Of a DNA stretch of 64,000 nt, positions 55,643 to 64,000 are shown one piece after another. The translations under genes and the position numbers were made by a program. This stretch comes from Planctomycetota bacterium (GTDB lineage: Bacteria > Planctomycetota > UBA1135), in NCBI GenBank assembly GCA_027623295.1, contig JAQBXR010000012.1, positions 32,121 through 96,120 of the forward strand. The letters run 5' to 3'. Within the stretch, counting starts at the first letter, position 1; the number at the start of each line of letters is the position of its first letter. A model generated the notes under the pieces. It saw only the letters and a list, made by a program, of their open reading frames with translations, had not been told where the DNA came from and did no database searches.

Positions 55643-55720
55643 TGGTGATCCCAAGGGGATTCGAACCCCTGTTGCCAGGATGAAAACCTGGTGTCCTAGG
55701 CCAGACTAGACGATGGGACC
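55643..55720 (-). tRNA. tRNA-Glu (anticodon TTC), CCA encoded
   Basis: GGTCCCATCGTCTAGTCTGGCCTAGGACACCAGGTTTTCATCCTGGCAACAGGGGTTCGAATCCCCTTGGGATCACCA folds as a cloverleaf. Confidence 0.97.
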
Positions 55721-55762
55721 GGGTGCCCTACGGGCAAACCGGCGGGAAAGATATATGCCGTC

Positions 55763-56899
55763 CTACCTCGTGTCAAGCTTGAGAGCCTGAATACACGACA
55801 AACTTTCGTCGACCATGGTGCCGACCTGCCCACGCTCTGCCAAGAACTCGGCGGGCAGCACCGGAAGAGTATAAGTTTCGAGCTCAAAGTCGCGGATGCC
55901 AGCGTTCAGGCATTGGCTGACGGCCTCTTTCCATGGCGTCCCACTGAGCCCGCCAGGGTACTCAGAACGCGAAACCGGCACGTGGCAATGCACTCGGAGA
56001 TTGGACCACTTAGCTGCGTCTGGGAGCCCTAAAAAGGCTGGCATGTCCGGAAAAGACGCGGCCACGCCATCGGGCTGGTCGCCACGCACCTGATGCAGGT
56101 AGGGATCGTCGGTAAGTGCCTGAAGAAGCGCCAAGGATTCAGAAGTTGGATGCCCTGGAATCGCCAGGGCCGAAGAAATCTGCACCTTGCCCACCCGCAC
56201 GCCGGTGTTGTGCAAAGTTTCGAGCACTTCGCTTGCCGATTCCCCCACCACCGCACCATGGCAAAGATCCCAACATACGCCGAGTTGGGGCAGCAGGTCC
56301 TGTGGGATGTGGTGGTACAACCAGGTCGCCAAATCGCTGACCCGTTCAAAGTTGCCATCGGGTTCGGGCTCAATCGCAAGGATGATGTCGCGCTGAAACT
56401 GCCTCCCCAAATGCTGCAAACATGCGGCGGTGAAGAGTAGATGTTTCAGCGTGTCCGGATGAGCCAGTGCCTTCGGTCCATATCCAATCGGGCAGGTGGA
56501 AATGGATAAAGGCCGGTCATCGTCCGGTGCAAGTTCTGCGAGTAAATGCGCAACCTGTACCGTGAACTCGGAACGCTCTGGCGAACTCCAATCCGGCAGA
56601 AATGCCGACTCTTTCACCGAGCTTGCATGAAAATCGCCAAATGGAAAGGCATTGGCGGTCCATGCCGGGACACTAGCCTCAGACAGGGCTTGGCGGATGT
56701 CCTCCAGCAGCGTTTTCGATGCTGCGATTTCCGCAGCTGCACGCGCGGAAAAATGCAGGCCAAAACCGAAAGGTCCGGTTTTCCCGGCTGCCTTCAATCC
56801 ATCAGTCCAAGCGCGCACCGGCCCACGCAAGGCAGCCAAGACCGCGTCCGGCCCATCTGCAGGAAAGACATTCCCACACAGGGCTAGGCGCGGTTGCAT
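55763..56899 (-). CDS. EboE-like TIM-barrel (xylose-isomerase-like) protein
   Basis: LALCGNVFPADGPDAVLAAL, FGFGLHFSARAAAEIA, NAFPFGDFHASSVKESAFLPDW, LSISTCPIGYG match my recollection of EboE-family motifs. Confidence 0.7.
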   Translation of the reverse strand: MQPRLALCGNVFPADGPDAVLAALRGPVRAWTDGLKAAGKTGPFGFGLHFSARAAAEIAASKTLLEDIRQALSEASVPAWTANAFPFGDFHASSVKESAFLPDWSSPERSEFTVQVAHLLAELAPDDDRPLSISTCPIGYGPKALAHPDTLKHLLFTAACLQHLGRQFQRDIILAIEPEPDGNFERVSDLATWLYHHIPQDLLPQLGVCWDLCHGAVVGESASEVLETLHNTGVRVGKVQISSALAIPGHPTSESLALLQALTDDPYLHQVRGDQPDGVAASFPDMPAFLGLPDAAKWSNLRVHCHVPVSRSEYPGGLSGTPWKEAVSQCLNAGIRDFELETYTLPVLPAEFLAERGQVGTMVDESLSCIQALKLDTR

Positions 56900-56906
56900 G
56901 CTCTAC

Positions 56907-59900
56907 TTAGTTCCAGCTCTTCGCGGCAGCGCGGAACTCTTCCACGCGGTTAGGGAAGCTTGCAAGGAAACCCACCGCATCGCGCTTGGCGATGTCTGGC
57001 AATCCCGCATTTACCAAAGCTTCGTAAACCGCAAGTGTGGCTTCGAAGTTAAGCGGCTCGGCACTAGCCCAATCGCGTGCGGCAGAAATCCAAGCGACCG
57101 GCTTTTCACTTCCAGAAGCTTTCGCCTCGACCCAGCTGGCATGCTCTTCGCAAGGCTCTTCCGCTGCGGTGACGGCCCAATCTTTCGGGCCGGTCAAGGG
57201 AGCGGTTGGACGATCAATCGAAAGCGGCACCGTGACTAAAGTGTTGCTGCCTGACTTCACGCTGACGGAACCAAAGTAACGTTGTCCATCATCTAGAGAC
57301 TCCAGTTCCGGCATACGCGCGAAGGAACTGCGTGCGCCGCCAAACGGAATGCTCAAGCGGCTGGAAGCACCCGTTTCGGAAATCGCAGACTTCAAATCCG
57401 GGTACAAGGTCATCGAACCGGGGCTGTTGTAGAACCGCAGTTCCGCACCTGCGAATCGCGCTTCCAGAGCGGCTGCACCAAGGCTTGGGTAACTCAATCG
57501 GAAGTGGTACTTGCCGGCCGGCATGTTGCCGAGATCGGTTTCGGTTTCGAATGCAATGAAACGGCCAAAGATGGCATCGGCTTCGTCGAAGATTTCGAGT
57601 GCCAAGTCTTCACGCCATTCCGTAGTTTGAATCGAACGTGGGGTGAACATGGAAACCTTGCTGGTGCCTTCTGGCACTTCCGCATCCCATTCCACAATGC
57701 CTTGGAACATGCCATGACCACCCATAATGGTGCTGCGAATCGGATCTTCAATGATCTTCATATCAGCGACTACGGGCGATGCCACGCCATCAATGCTTGC
57801 TGAAACGCTTAGGCCGTCGGCATCGCGCAGGTAAGAGGCAAAGCCGAAGAAGCCCGTCTCTTGACCAGCTGGCACTTCGAACTCTGCGTACTGCGGCTGC
57901 ACACCTTCAAAACGGAAGTGCAAACCGACTTCAGCTTTCACGTTGGTCGACCAGCGTGCGCCCATGGCGTATTCCAACACGGTTCCAGCTTCCACCGGAA
58001 TCGTGGTTTCATAACTTTCGTTATCGCTCAGGATCATACGCCCACGACGTTGACGGTCGCCGGCGTAAAGGAAACCACTGACCGAACCAGCGCCGGTGCG
58101 GAATTCATTCTCGCCTCCGCCGTTTTGGGTCACGCGCAAATGCACCACGTTGGCGCCGTGCGGCACTTGCAAGAAGGTGCGGCCGAGGTCACCAGGGCCA
58201 AGTTCAAACTGATTCCAAGCTTCACCCAACTCATTCACTTCCATAGGGACCACCACGGTGACCGGAATCACCAGGTCTGGACCAGCGTTTTCAGGCTTGG
58301 AATCGTCATAAGCGAGGATGCGTGTGCTGTACAAACCATGCTCCAATGACTCAGGATTAATCCGTGCATTGAAACCAGAACCTTGAGAGCTGGTGTACAT
58401 GGCGTCGGGCACTTGCACCCAAGTCGACTCCGAAACTAAACGGAAAGTGCGCAGAAAATCGGAACGGCTAGCGTTCGAGTCTTCCAAAGCAAAGTCTGGC
58501 GTAATGTTAATGCGACGCTCAAACGGCTCTTTCGATGGAAGGCCACGGAGGTAAATGCCTTCGCCAACCCCGAATGGATTGTTAATACTGACGGTGAAGG
58601 ACTGCTCCCCTGCCGGACCTTCGGCGAGATTGCGCAGGGCAACCAGCGAGCGCTCCATGTCGATGGCACCGTGCCCGACTTCCACCCAATCATGCTGCGG
58701 CAGTTTCTCCGCAGCCAAACGGAAGGCTCGATAAATACGAGCTGGCGATTGTGCGAGGCCTTCTTGAGTTGCTGCACAACGGAGGAGTGCCACACATCCG
58801 GCCATTTGTGGAGCGGCCATAGAAGTGCCATTCCAGTTTTCACCTTTCGATAAAGTCCAAGATGGAAGTGCGCTCAAGGCAGCGCCGGGTGCGGTGAAGT
58901 CCACGCCGATGTCACCGTTTGGCAAGGGGCCGCGCGAGGAAAAATCGAACAGGACGGGCTGGCTTGGGTTCAGCGAACCGTAGTTCACCTTCTGCGTATT
59001 CGGCCATACGCCAGCGGCAATCGAGAACGCCGATTCGGTGGTTCCTGGAGAACCCACGGTGGTAAGTGCTGGACCTTCGTTGCCCGCGGAGGTCACCAAG
59101 ATCAAACCGCGCTTAGCCGCTTCATCAATCACCCAGGAATCCGGCTCATCGCCATCGGCGTAGAAGCTTGGACCGCCGAAAGACATGTTTGCGATTTGAC
59201 ATCCGGCTTCGACCGCCATATCCAACGCTTTGGCGACTGCAAAACCGCTGGTGCTGCCACCAAACTTGCCATCGCCAATTTTAATCGCGACCAGTTCCAC
59301 ACCCGGAGCGATTCCGTTGAGGCGACCATTAGGTCCTTCGTAACTTCCAATGATGCCGGCAACGTGGGTGCCGTGACCGTGGGTGTCGAAGAGCAATGTG
59401 GTGAGGTTGCCATCGTCCGCAACGCTCACGGCGTAGTTCATGTTGGAAGAATCGCCGAGCGTGGCCCAGTCCCCAGTCTCGCGGAAGGTGCCGAGTGCAG
59501 TTTCTTCATCGAGGTCGCCGTCTTCATCGGAGTCGATGACTACTTTCCACTTGCCGCCTCGCTCGAAGACCACCACGTCGTAAACCACGCCGGGATCGGT
59601 GAAGGAATCGAAGTGCCGTTGAGTTTCCGATTCGGAGGCGGACTCTTCGTCAATGGAAGTGCCATTGCCCTCCAAACGCGTGACCGCTTCTTGATACTTG
59701 TCCGCTTCCACCTGCCACTTGGCTTGACGTTGCGCGTTCATGCGCCCGCTCAAACCGGCTGGCAAAAACTCGGCGCCAATACGTCCAAGGTGAACTTCGC
59801 CACCACTCTTATGGTGACCCAAATCCAACTCGCGGCCGCTTAAGCCAATGGTCTTGCCGTTGCCGTCTAGATCGACCACCATGCTGGTGTTCATGCGACC

Positions 59901-60134
59901 GTCAGTGGTGGCGTCGTACCAATCGACCAACTTGCGCCGCCCATCGGGTGTCTTTTGCAAGAACGGATGCCCAGGGTCAATCCCGGTGTCGAGCACCGCA
60001 ACACGAATGCCACGGCCGTCATATTCCGGGTGCGCTGCCAAAAACGCAGCAACCCCGAGATCCTGCTTCGGGAGCTGTCCATCTAGGGACTGCTGCGGCA
60101 GGGTGAAAAGTAGAAGAGCGGGAAGAAAAAGCAT
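56907..60134 (-). CDS. S8 subtilisin-like peptidase, tripeptidyl-peptidase II-like (1075 aa)
   Basis: Catalytic DTGIDPGHP, HGTHVAGIIG, GTSMAAPQMAG; large insert between D and H and long C-terminal beta-rich region. Confidence 0.9.
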   Translation of the reverse strand: MLFLPALLLFTLPQQSLDGQLPKQDLGVAAFLAAHPEYDGRGIRVAVLDTGIDPGHPFLQKTPDGRRKLVDWYDATTDGRMNTSMVVDLDGNGKTIGLSGRELDLGHHKSGGEVHLGRIGAEFLPAGLSGRMNAQRQAKWQVEADKYQEAVTRLEGNGTSIDEESASESETQRHFDSFTDPGVVYDVVVFERGGKWKVVIDSDEDGDLDEETALGTFRETGDWATLGDSSNMNYAVSVADDGNLTTLLFDTHGHGTHVAGIIGSYEGPNGRLNGIAPGVELVAIKIGDGKFGGSTSGFAVAKALDMAVEAGCQIANMSFGGPSFYADGDEPDSWVIDEAAKRGLILVTSAGNEGPALTTVGSPGTTESAFSIAAGVWPNTQKVNYGSLNPSQPVLFDFSSRGPLPNGDIGVDFTAPGAALSALPSWTLSKGENWNGTSMAAPQMAGCVALLRCAATQEGLAQSPARIYRAFRLAAEKLPQHDWVEVGHGAIDMERSLVALRNLAEGPAGEQSFTVSINNPFGVGEGIYLRGLPSKEPFERRINITPDFALEDSNASRSDFLRTFRLVSESTWVQVPDAMYTSSQGSGFNARINPESLEHGLYSTRILAYDDSKPENAGPDLVIPVTVVVPMEVNELGEAWNQFELGPGDLGRTFLQVPHGANVVHLRVTQNGGGENEFRTGAGSVSGFLYAGDRQRRGRMILSDNESYETTIPVEAGTVLEYAMGARWSTNVKAEVGLHFRFEGVQPQYAEFEVPAGQETGFFGFASYLRDADGLSVSASIDGVASPVVADMKIIEDPIRSTIMGGHGMFQGIVEWDAEVPEGTSKVSMFTPRSIQTTEWREDLALEIFDEADAIFGRFIAFETETDLGNMPAGKYHFRLSYPSLGAAALEARFAGAELRFYNSPGSMTLYPDLKSAISETGASSRLSIPFGGARSSFARMPELESLDDGQRYFGSVSVKSGSNTLVTVPLSIDRPTAPLTGPKDWAVTAAEEPCEEHASWVEAKASGSEKPVAWISAARDWASAEPLNFEATLAVYEALVNAGLPDIAKRDAVGFLASFPNRVEEFRAAAKSWN

Positions 60135-60172
60135 GGAAGGCGCAGTTTAGCAGGCCTTCCCAGCTTCAAACC

Positions 60173-60913
60173 CTACTGAACTGGCTCACTCATCTTCGTC
60201 CACAAATCCTGCATGACTAAGATTCGGGTACACGAAGGGCATCGAGTCATGCCTTTGGCAGCCTGCACGCGTACGCGGTCGTTCGCAGTGAGGTTGGTGC
60301 CGCAGCCGCCGCAAGAATTGCCCTTTACCGGCACCACGGCTTTGCCCGGATGTTTGGCGGATAAGGTTTGAAACACACTGCGTACAGTCGTGTTGACGTC
60401 GGCTACCAATTCTTCGCGTTCCGCACTCAAAGTATCGACATCGGCTTGCAGCTCGGCGGCATCGGCCTCGACACTCGCGCGCATGGCATCTAAAGACTCC
60501 TTAGCCTCATCGAGGCGGCCATTCATGGCCTCGCGTTTGGCGGCTAGCCCATCGGCTCGCTCCAATAACTCGAGTGCTTCTTCCTGTGCCGCGGAGTTTT
60601 CCTGACGATGCGTGGTGGCCTCATGCTGAGCAATCTGAGCGGAAGATGGATCACGCGATTCAATCGCTTGCTTCTCCAACTTGTTAATGCGATCTTCGCG
60701 CGTGCCGCACTCGTTCTCCAACTTGGTGGAGCGCACAAAACATGCCCTCTTCTCCGCTTCGAGCTCTTCGGCCTCTGCCTCCAGCGCCGCCATAGTGGAT
60801 TCGCGCTCCCCTAACTCCACTGGAAGCGACTCCAGACGTCGTGCCAAAGTAGTCAGGCGTTTGTCTACCTGTTGAGCACGAAGGAGTTGGGCGAGGATGG
60901 CTTCCACTGCCAT
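60173..60913 (-). CDS. C4-type zinc-ribbon coiled-coil protein
   Basis: Coiled coil followed by GNSCGGCGTNLTANDRVRVQAAKGMTRCPSCTRILV. Confidence 0.88.
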   Translation of the reverse strand: MAVEAILAQLLRAQQVDKRLTTLARRLESLPVELGERESTMAALEAEAEELEAEKRACFVRSTKLENECGTREDRINKLEKQAIESRDPSSAQIAQHEATTHRQENSAAQEEALELLERADGLAAKREAMNGRLDEAKESLDAMRASVEADAAELQADVDTLSAEREELVADVNTTVRSVFQTLSAKHPGKAVVPVKGNSCGGCGTNLTANDRVRVQAAKGMTRCPSCTRILVMQDLWTKMSEPVQ

Positions 60914-60927
60914 TCATTACAACGCAG

Positions 60928-60958
60928 CGCACCCTGGATGGGAACCATCCAGGGTGCG
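60928..60958. repeat. 14-bp perfect hairpin CGCACCCTGGATGG-GAA-CCATCCAGGGTGCG downstream of rpoD
   Basis: Read directly; no U-tract on either strand. Confidence 0.85.
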
Positions 60959-61020
60959 AATTCCTGATTGTTCTCAGGTATTAGCCGATTGCCGCAAGCA
61001 AACTCGCAGCAAGGCTCAGG

Positions 61021-62835
61021 TTACGGAGTTGTTCCTTCCAAGAAACCCGCTAACTTGCGTGCCCGGATTGGGTGTTGCAGCTTGCGAATCGCCTTCGCTT
61101 CAATCTGACGCACACGTTCGCGCGTCACCCGGAAGATGCGACCGACCTCTTCCAGGGTGTAGGTGTAGCCGTCTCCTATGCCATAACGCAGTTTGATGAT
61201 CTCGCGCTCACGGAAAGTGAGGGATTCGAGGACATCGTCAATGCGTTCTTTGAGCATTTCTTGGCCAGCACGCTCAACCGGGTTCTCCGACATTTCGTCT
61301 TCGATGAAGTCGCCGAAGTAAGAATCCTCGGAATCGCCAATCGGACGATCCAAAGAAATCGGATGCTTGGCAATCTTCATGACCCGCGTGGCTTCGTCTA
61401 CGGCAATGTCTGCAGCTTCCGACATTTCCTCAATGGAAGGTTCGCGGCCGAGGTTTTGCAGCAGGCGTTTTTGCACTGCGCGTAACTTCGACATGGTCTC
61501 AATCATGTGAACCGGAATACGGATGGTCCGCGCCTGGTCCGCAATCGATCGTGTGATGGCCTGACGAATCCACCATGTGGCATAAGTCGAAAACTTATAA
61601 CCGCGGCGATACTCGTACTTCTCAACCGCCTTCATCAAACCGGTGTTACCTTCCTGAATCAAGTCAAGGAAACTCAAACCACGGTTGCGGTACTTCTTGG
61701 CAATCGAAACTACCAAGCGCAAGTTACCCGAAGACAAATCCTTCTTCGCACTTTCGTAGGCATCAAGAGCACGGTAAAGAAACTCCATACGACGCTGGAA
61801 TGATTCCAACGGCTCCATGGCTTTCACTTCCCATTCGCGCAACTGCGACTGCAGCACAGCGAATTCTTCCTTGCCTGCATGACTCCGCTTACGTGCGCCA
61901 TCAAAGCTAGCTGCTTCGCGGGCGACGGCAGCCCATGCCCGTGCTTTGCTTTCCAAAACACGAATGAAGTCTTGCAAGATGTTTACTTGGAAGTGCAACT
62001 CCTCCACCATCACTGCAATGCAACGCTGACGTGCGCGCATGTTGCGACGGAACAGGGCACGCTCGTCTGCTTTCAGGCGGGTGTCCAACTGCACTTCGTA
62101 CCCAACCCGCGCGACATCGCGCAAGTTAGTTAGGTCGGCAATGTGGCCGCCCAAACGCTGCTCCAAATCTTGCTTGGTGAGCTCATAACCGGCACCTCCG
62201 TCAATGTTGGATGAGGTACCTTCATCGGCACCTTCTTCCGCGGCCTGCTTTTTCAGGCGACGGTTGCTGTGGTGCAGTACAGCAAAACTGGAGTTCGCCT
62301 GCGCCGAAGGGTTTACCTTCAAGGTGCGGTCAAACGCTAGATCGCCGTCTTTGACCTGCTGCAGTACATCTAATGCCATATCTAGCGCAAGGCCAGACTC
62401 CAGCACCAGACGACGGAAAACTTTGCGCGAAACCTCGGTGGTTTTCGCAAGCGAGATTTCCTCTTCGCGGGTCAACAGTGGGATTTCACCCATTTGGGTG
62501 AGGTACATGCGCACCGGATCATCGATCTTCTCCAGCACGGCCGAAGTGGCGCGTCCACCACCACGAATACTTAACGTGGAAAGTGGTTTCGGAGTGACCG
62601 GAATCGGTGCGGTGCCGCCCGCAAACTGGGCGACGTTTCCCGTAGTGTTGGCGGCGAGCACAATGCCGGCAGCCTCAAGACGGTTCATGATGTTTTGCAG
62701 AGTCAGATAGTCGCCGCTCTGGTACGACGAGAAACTATGTAATTCTTCGAAAGGAAGACTGCCAGTCACCTGACCCTTAGCGATAAGGGTCTCGAGAGCT
62801 GATTCTGTTTTTTTATCTAACGACTTATTGGTCAT
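61021..62835 (-). CDS. rpoD: RNA polymerase primary sigma factor (sigma-70)
   Basis: [90 protein letters not shown]. Confidence 0.97.
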   Translation of the reverse strand: MTNKSLDKKTESALETLIAKGQVTGSLPFEELHSFSSYQSGDYLTLQNIMNRLEAAGIVLAANTTGNVAQFAGGTAPIPVTPKPLSTLSIRGGGRATSAVLEKIDDPVRMYLTQMGEIPLLTREEEISLAKTTEVSRKVFRRLVLESGLALDMALDVLQQVKDGDLAFDRTLKVNPSAQANSSFAVLHHSNRRLKKQAAEEGADEGTSSNIDGGAGYELTKQDLEQRLGGHIADLTNLRDVARVGYEVQLDTRLKADERALFRRNMRARQRCIAVMVEELHFQVNILQDFIRVLESKARAWAAVAREAASFDGARKRSHAGKEEFAVLQSQLREWEVKAMEPLESFQRRMEFLYRALDAYESAKKDLSSGNLRLVVSIAKKYRNRGLSFLDLIQEGNTGLMKAVEKYEYRRGYKFSTYATWWIRQAITRSIADQARTIRIPVHMIETMSKLRAVQKRLLQNLGREPSIEEMSEAADIAVDEATRVMKIAKHPISLDRPIGDSEDSYFGDFIEDEMSENPVERAGQEMLKERIDDVLESLTFREREIIKLRYGIGDGYTYTLEEVGRIFRVTRERVRQIEAKAIRKLQHPIRARKLAGFLEGTTP

Positions 62836-62858
62836 GGGAATGGGAGCTGATTCGGGAT

Positions 62859-64000
62859 TTAGTCGTTCGGAGAAATGCTGATCCTTCGCAAGAAGGAATG
62901 GAGATCATCGGAGTCGGTCGCTCTTTCTGTGTTGCCGGGGAGGACTTCAAGGGACCGTTCTAATGCCAAACAAGGATCCTTGGGCCGTTGGTAACGAATC
63001 TGATCCAACCACGCGGCTGGTTCTTGATTTTCGAAGGCGACGAGAGCGGTAAGGAGGTCAAACCCCTGTTCAGACTCACGTTGCTGACGACACCATGAAA
63101 GGACTCTTTGGGCGACAGAATCTTGCAATTCTATCGTGTCGAGCTCTTTACGGAAGCGCGGATATGCGCTTGGATCGTGAAGGATGGCGGCGATGATTTC
63201 TCTTTCGTTTCTTCGAAGGACCTCCTCGGGTTGAGTGGATGGCGGAATGGGTGACGATTCGGCGAAGGCACCGCTATCCATGGGACCCTGGTACGCAGTG
63301 TCTTTAGGATGAGTGAGCCTTCGCAGGGCGTCCGCCGAGACCCCCAAAGTTGCTTGGACCTGACTCGCCCAAGCCTCTGCTACAACGGGACTTGGGGTGG
63401 TTGCAATCCACTCCGCCATCTCCGATGCAGCCTTATGGACGACCGCAGGCACAGACAAATCCTCTTTTTGGGACCAGGTATCTAAACGCCAGCGGAGTAT
63501 ATCCCATGAATCGGCGATGAAGCTAGAGAGTTCTTCTAGACGGCCCTCAGCCACCATATCCGCGGGGTCATAACCTTCCGGAAGCGTGGCAATGCGCACG
63601 TCAACGCCTTCTGCGACGAGGAGACGGGCGGCTTTTACGGCAGCTTTACGCCCAGCGAGGTCTGGATCGAGCAAAAGAACCACTCGGCGCTCGGTCCTTT
63701 TCAGCCGACGCGCGTGGTCATCGGTGAATGCGGTGCCGAGGGCAGCCACACAAGGCTGTATGCCAGAACGGTGCAACTGGATGACATCTAGGTAGCCTTC
63801 GGTGACCAGGACTGGGGAATCCGGGAAATCGCGCAGGCCGGCCTGCAATTTCTCAATGCCGTAAAGCAAACGCCGCTTCGGAAACAGCGGGCCTTCGGGG
63901 GAGTTGACGTACTTCCCCATCTTCTTTTCATCGGCAAAGGAACCGGGCAGATAACGTCCGCCAAAACCTAAGGTGCGGCTGCCGGCATCGAGCACCGGAA
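62859..64000 (-). CDS. dnaG: DNA primase (partial; N-terminus beyond window)
   Basis: [47 protein letters not shown] (Toprim), [19 protein letters not shown]. Confidence 0.94.
   Translation of the reverse strand, partial: PVLDAGSRTLGFGGRYLPGSFADEKKMGKYVNSPEGPLFPKRRLLYGIEKLQAGLRDFPDSPVLVTEGYLDVIQLHRSGIQPCVAALGTAFTDDHARRLKRTERRVVLLLDPDLAGRKAAVKAARLLVAEGVDVRIATLPEGYDPADMVAEGRLEELSSFIADSWDILRWRLDTWSQKEDLSVPAVVHKAASEMAEWIATTPSPVVAEAWASQVQATLGVSADALRRLTHPKDTAYQGPMDSGAFAESSPIPPSTQPEEVLRRNEREIIAAILHDPSAYPRFRKELDTIELQDSVAQRVLSWCRQQRESEQGFDLLTALVAFENQEPAAWLDQIRYQRPKDPCLALERSLEVLPGNTERATDSDDLHSFLRRISISPND

Noticed and set aside
1-64000. Alternative genetic code with UGA reassigned genome-wide
   Set aside because: Many intact genes end cleanly at TGA (psd, the CMD gene, moxR) with overlapping next genes, and housekeeping proteins show no other internal TGA.
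1-64000. CRISPR arrays, prophage, toxin-antitoxin or defence genes
   Set aside because: No regularly spaced repeats, phage structural genes or recognisable defence proteins were seen on either strand.

Overview
This is a gene-dense bacterial chromosomal window, mostly housekeeping and metabolic genes, with no phage, CRISPR array or IS element that I could recognise. From left to right it holds: a ribosomal/translation block on the minus strand (rplI-rpsR-rpsF-pth-rplY-prs-glmU); a psd/CMD/MFS trio; a Ser/Thr kinase with an FHA-GAF-sigma54 activator; ettA; a MoxR-DUF58-transglutaminase operon; an aerobic benzoyl-CoA 'box' cluster with a BoxR/BzdR-type regulator; a tandem pair of glutamate-dehydrogenase paralogs; dxs/ispA/xseAB; pabB/pabC; xerC/D; tRNA-Glu; an EboE-like protein with a large subtilase; and rpoD and dnaG. 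The most interesting signal is two probable selenoproteins that the ORF track truncates at an in-frame TGA. One is a peptide-methionine sulfoxide reductase MsrA whose catalytic motif reads G-(UGA)-F-W-G. The other is a secreted TlpA/thioredoxin-like protein whose redox motif reads W-(UGA)-G-P-C. Both TGAs replace the catalytic cysteine in an otherwise intact reading frame, and both are followed by a hairpin at a bacterial-SECIS-like distance; the msrA hairpin is a 9-bp stem. Other observations: three divergent gene pairs whose start codons lie only about 20 nt apart around a shared TAGGATA/TATCCTA element, suggesting overlapping bidirectional -10 boxes and leaderless mRNAs; a GDH paralog lacking conserved catalytic lysines; a TGCA-N6-TGCA operator overlapping the boxR promoter; a DUF2891/SGNH fusion next to an inverted-repeat-rich intergenic island; and a DUF389 gene split across three frames. 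All calls come from reading the sequence; no searches were run.
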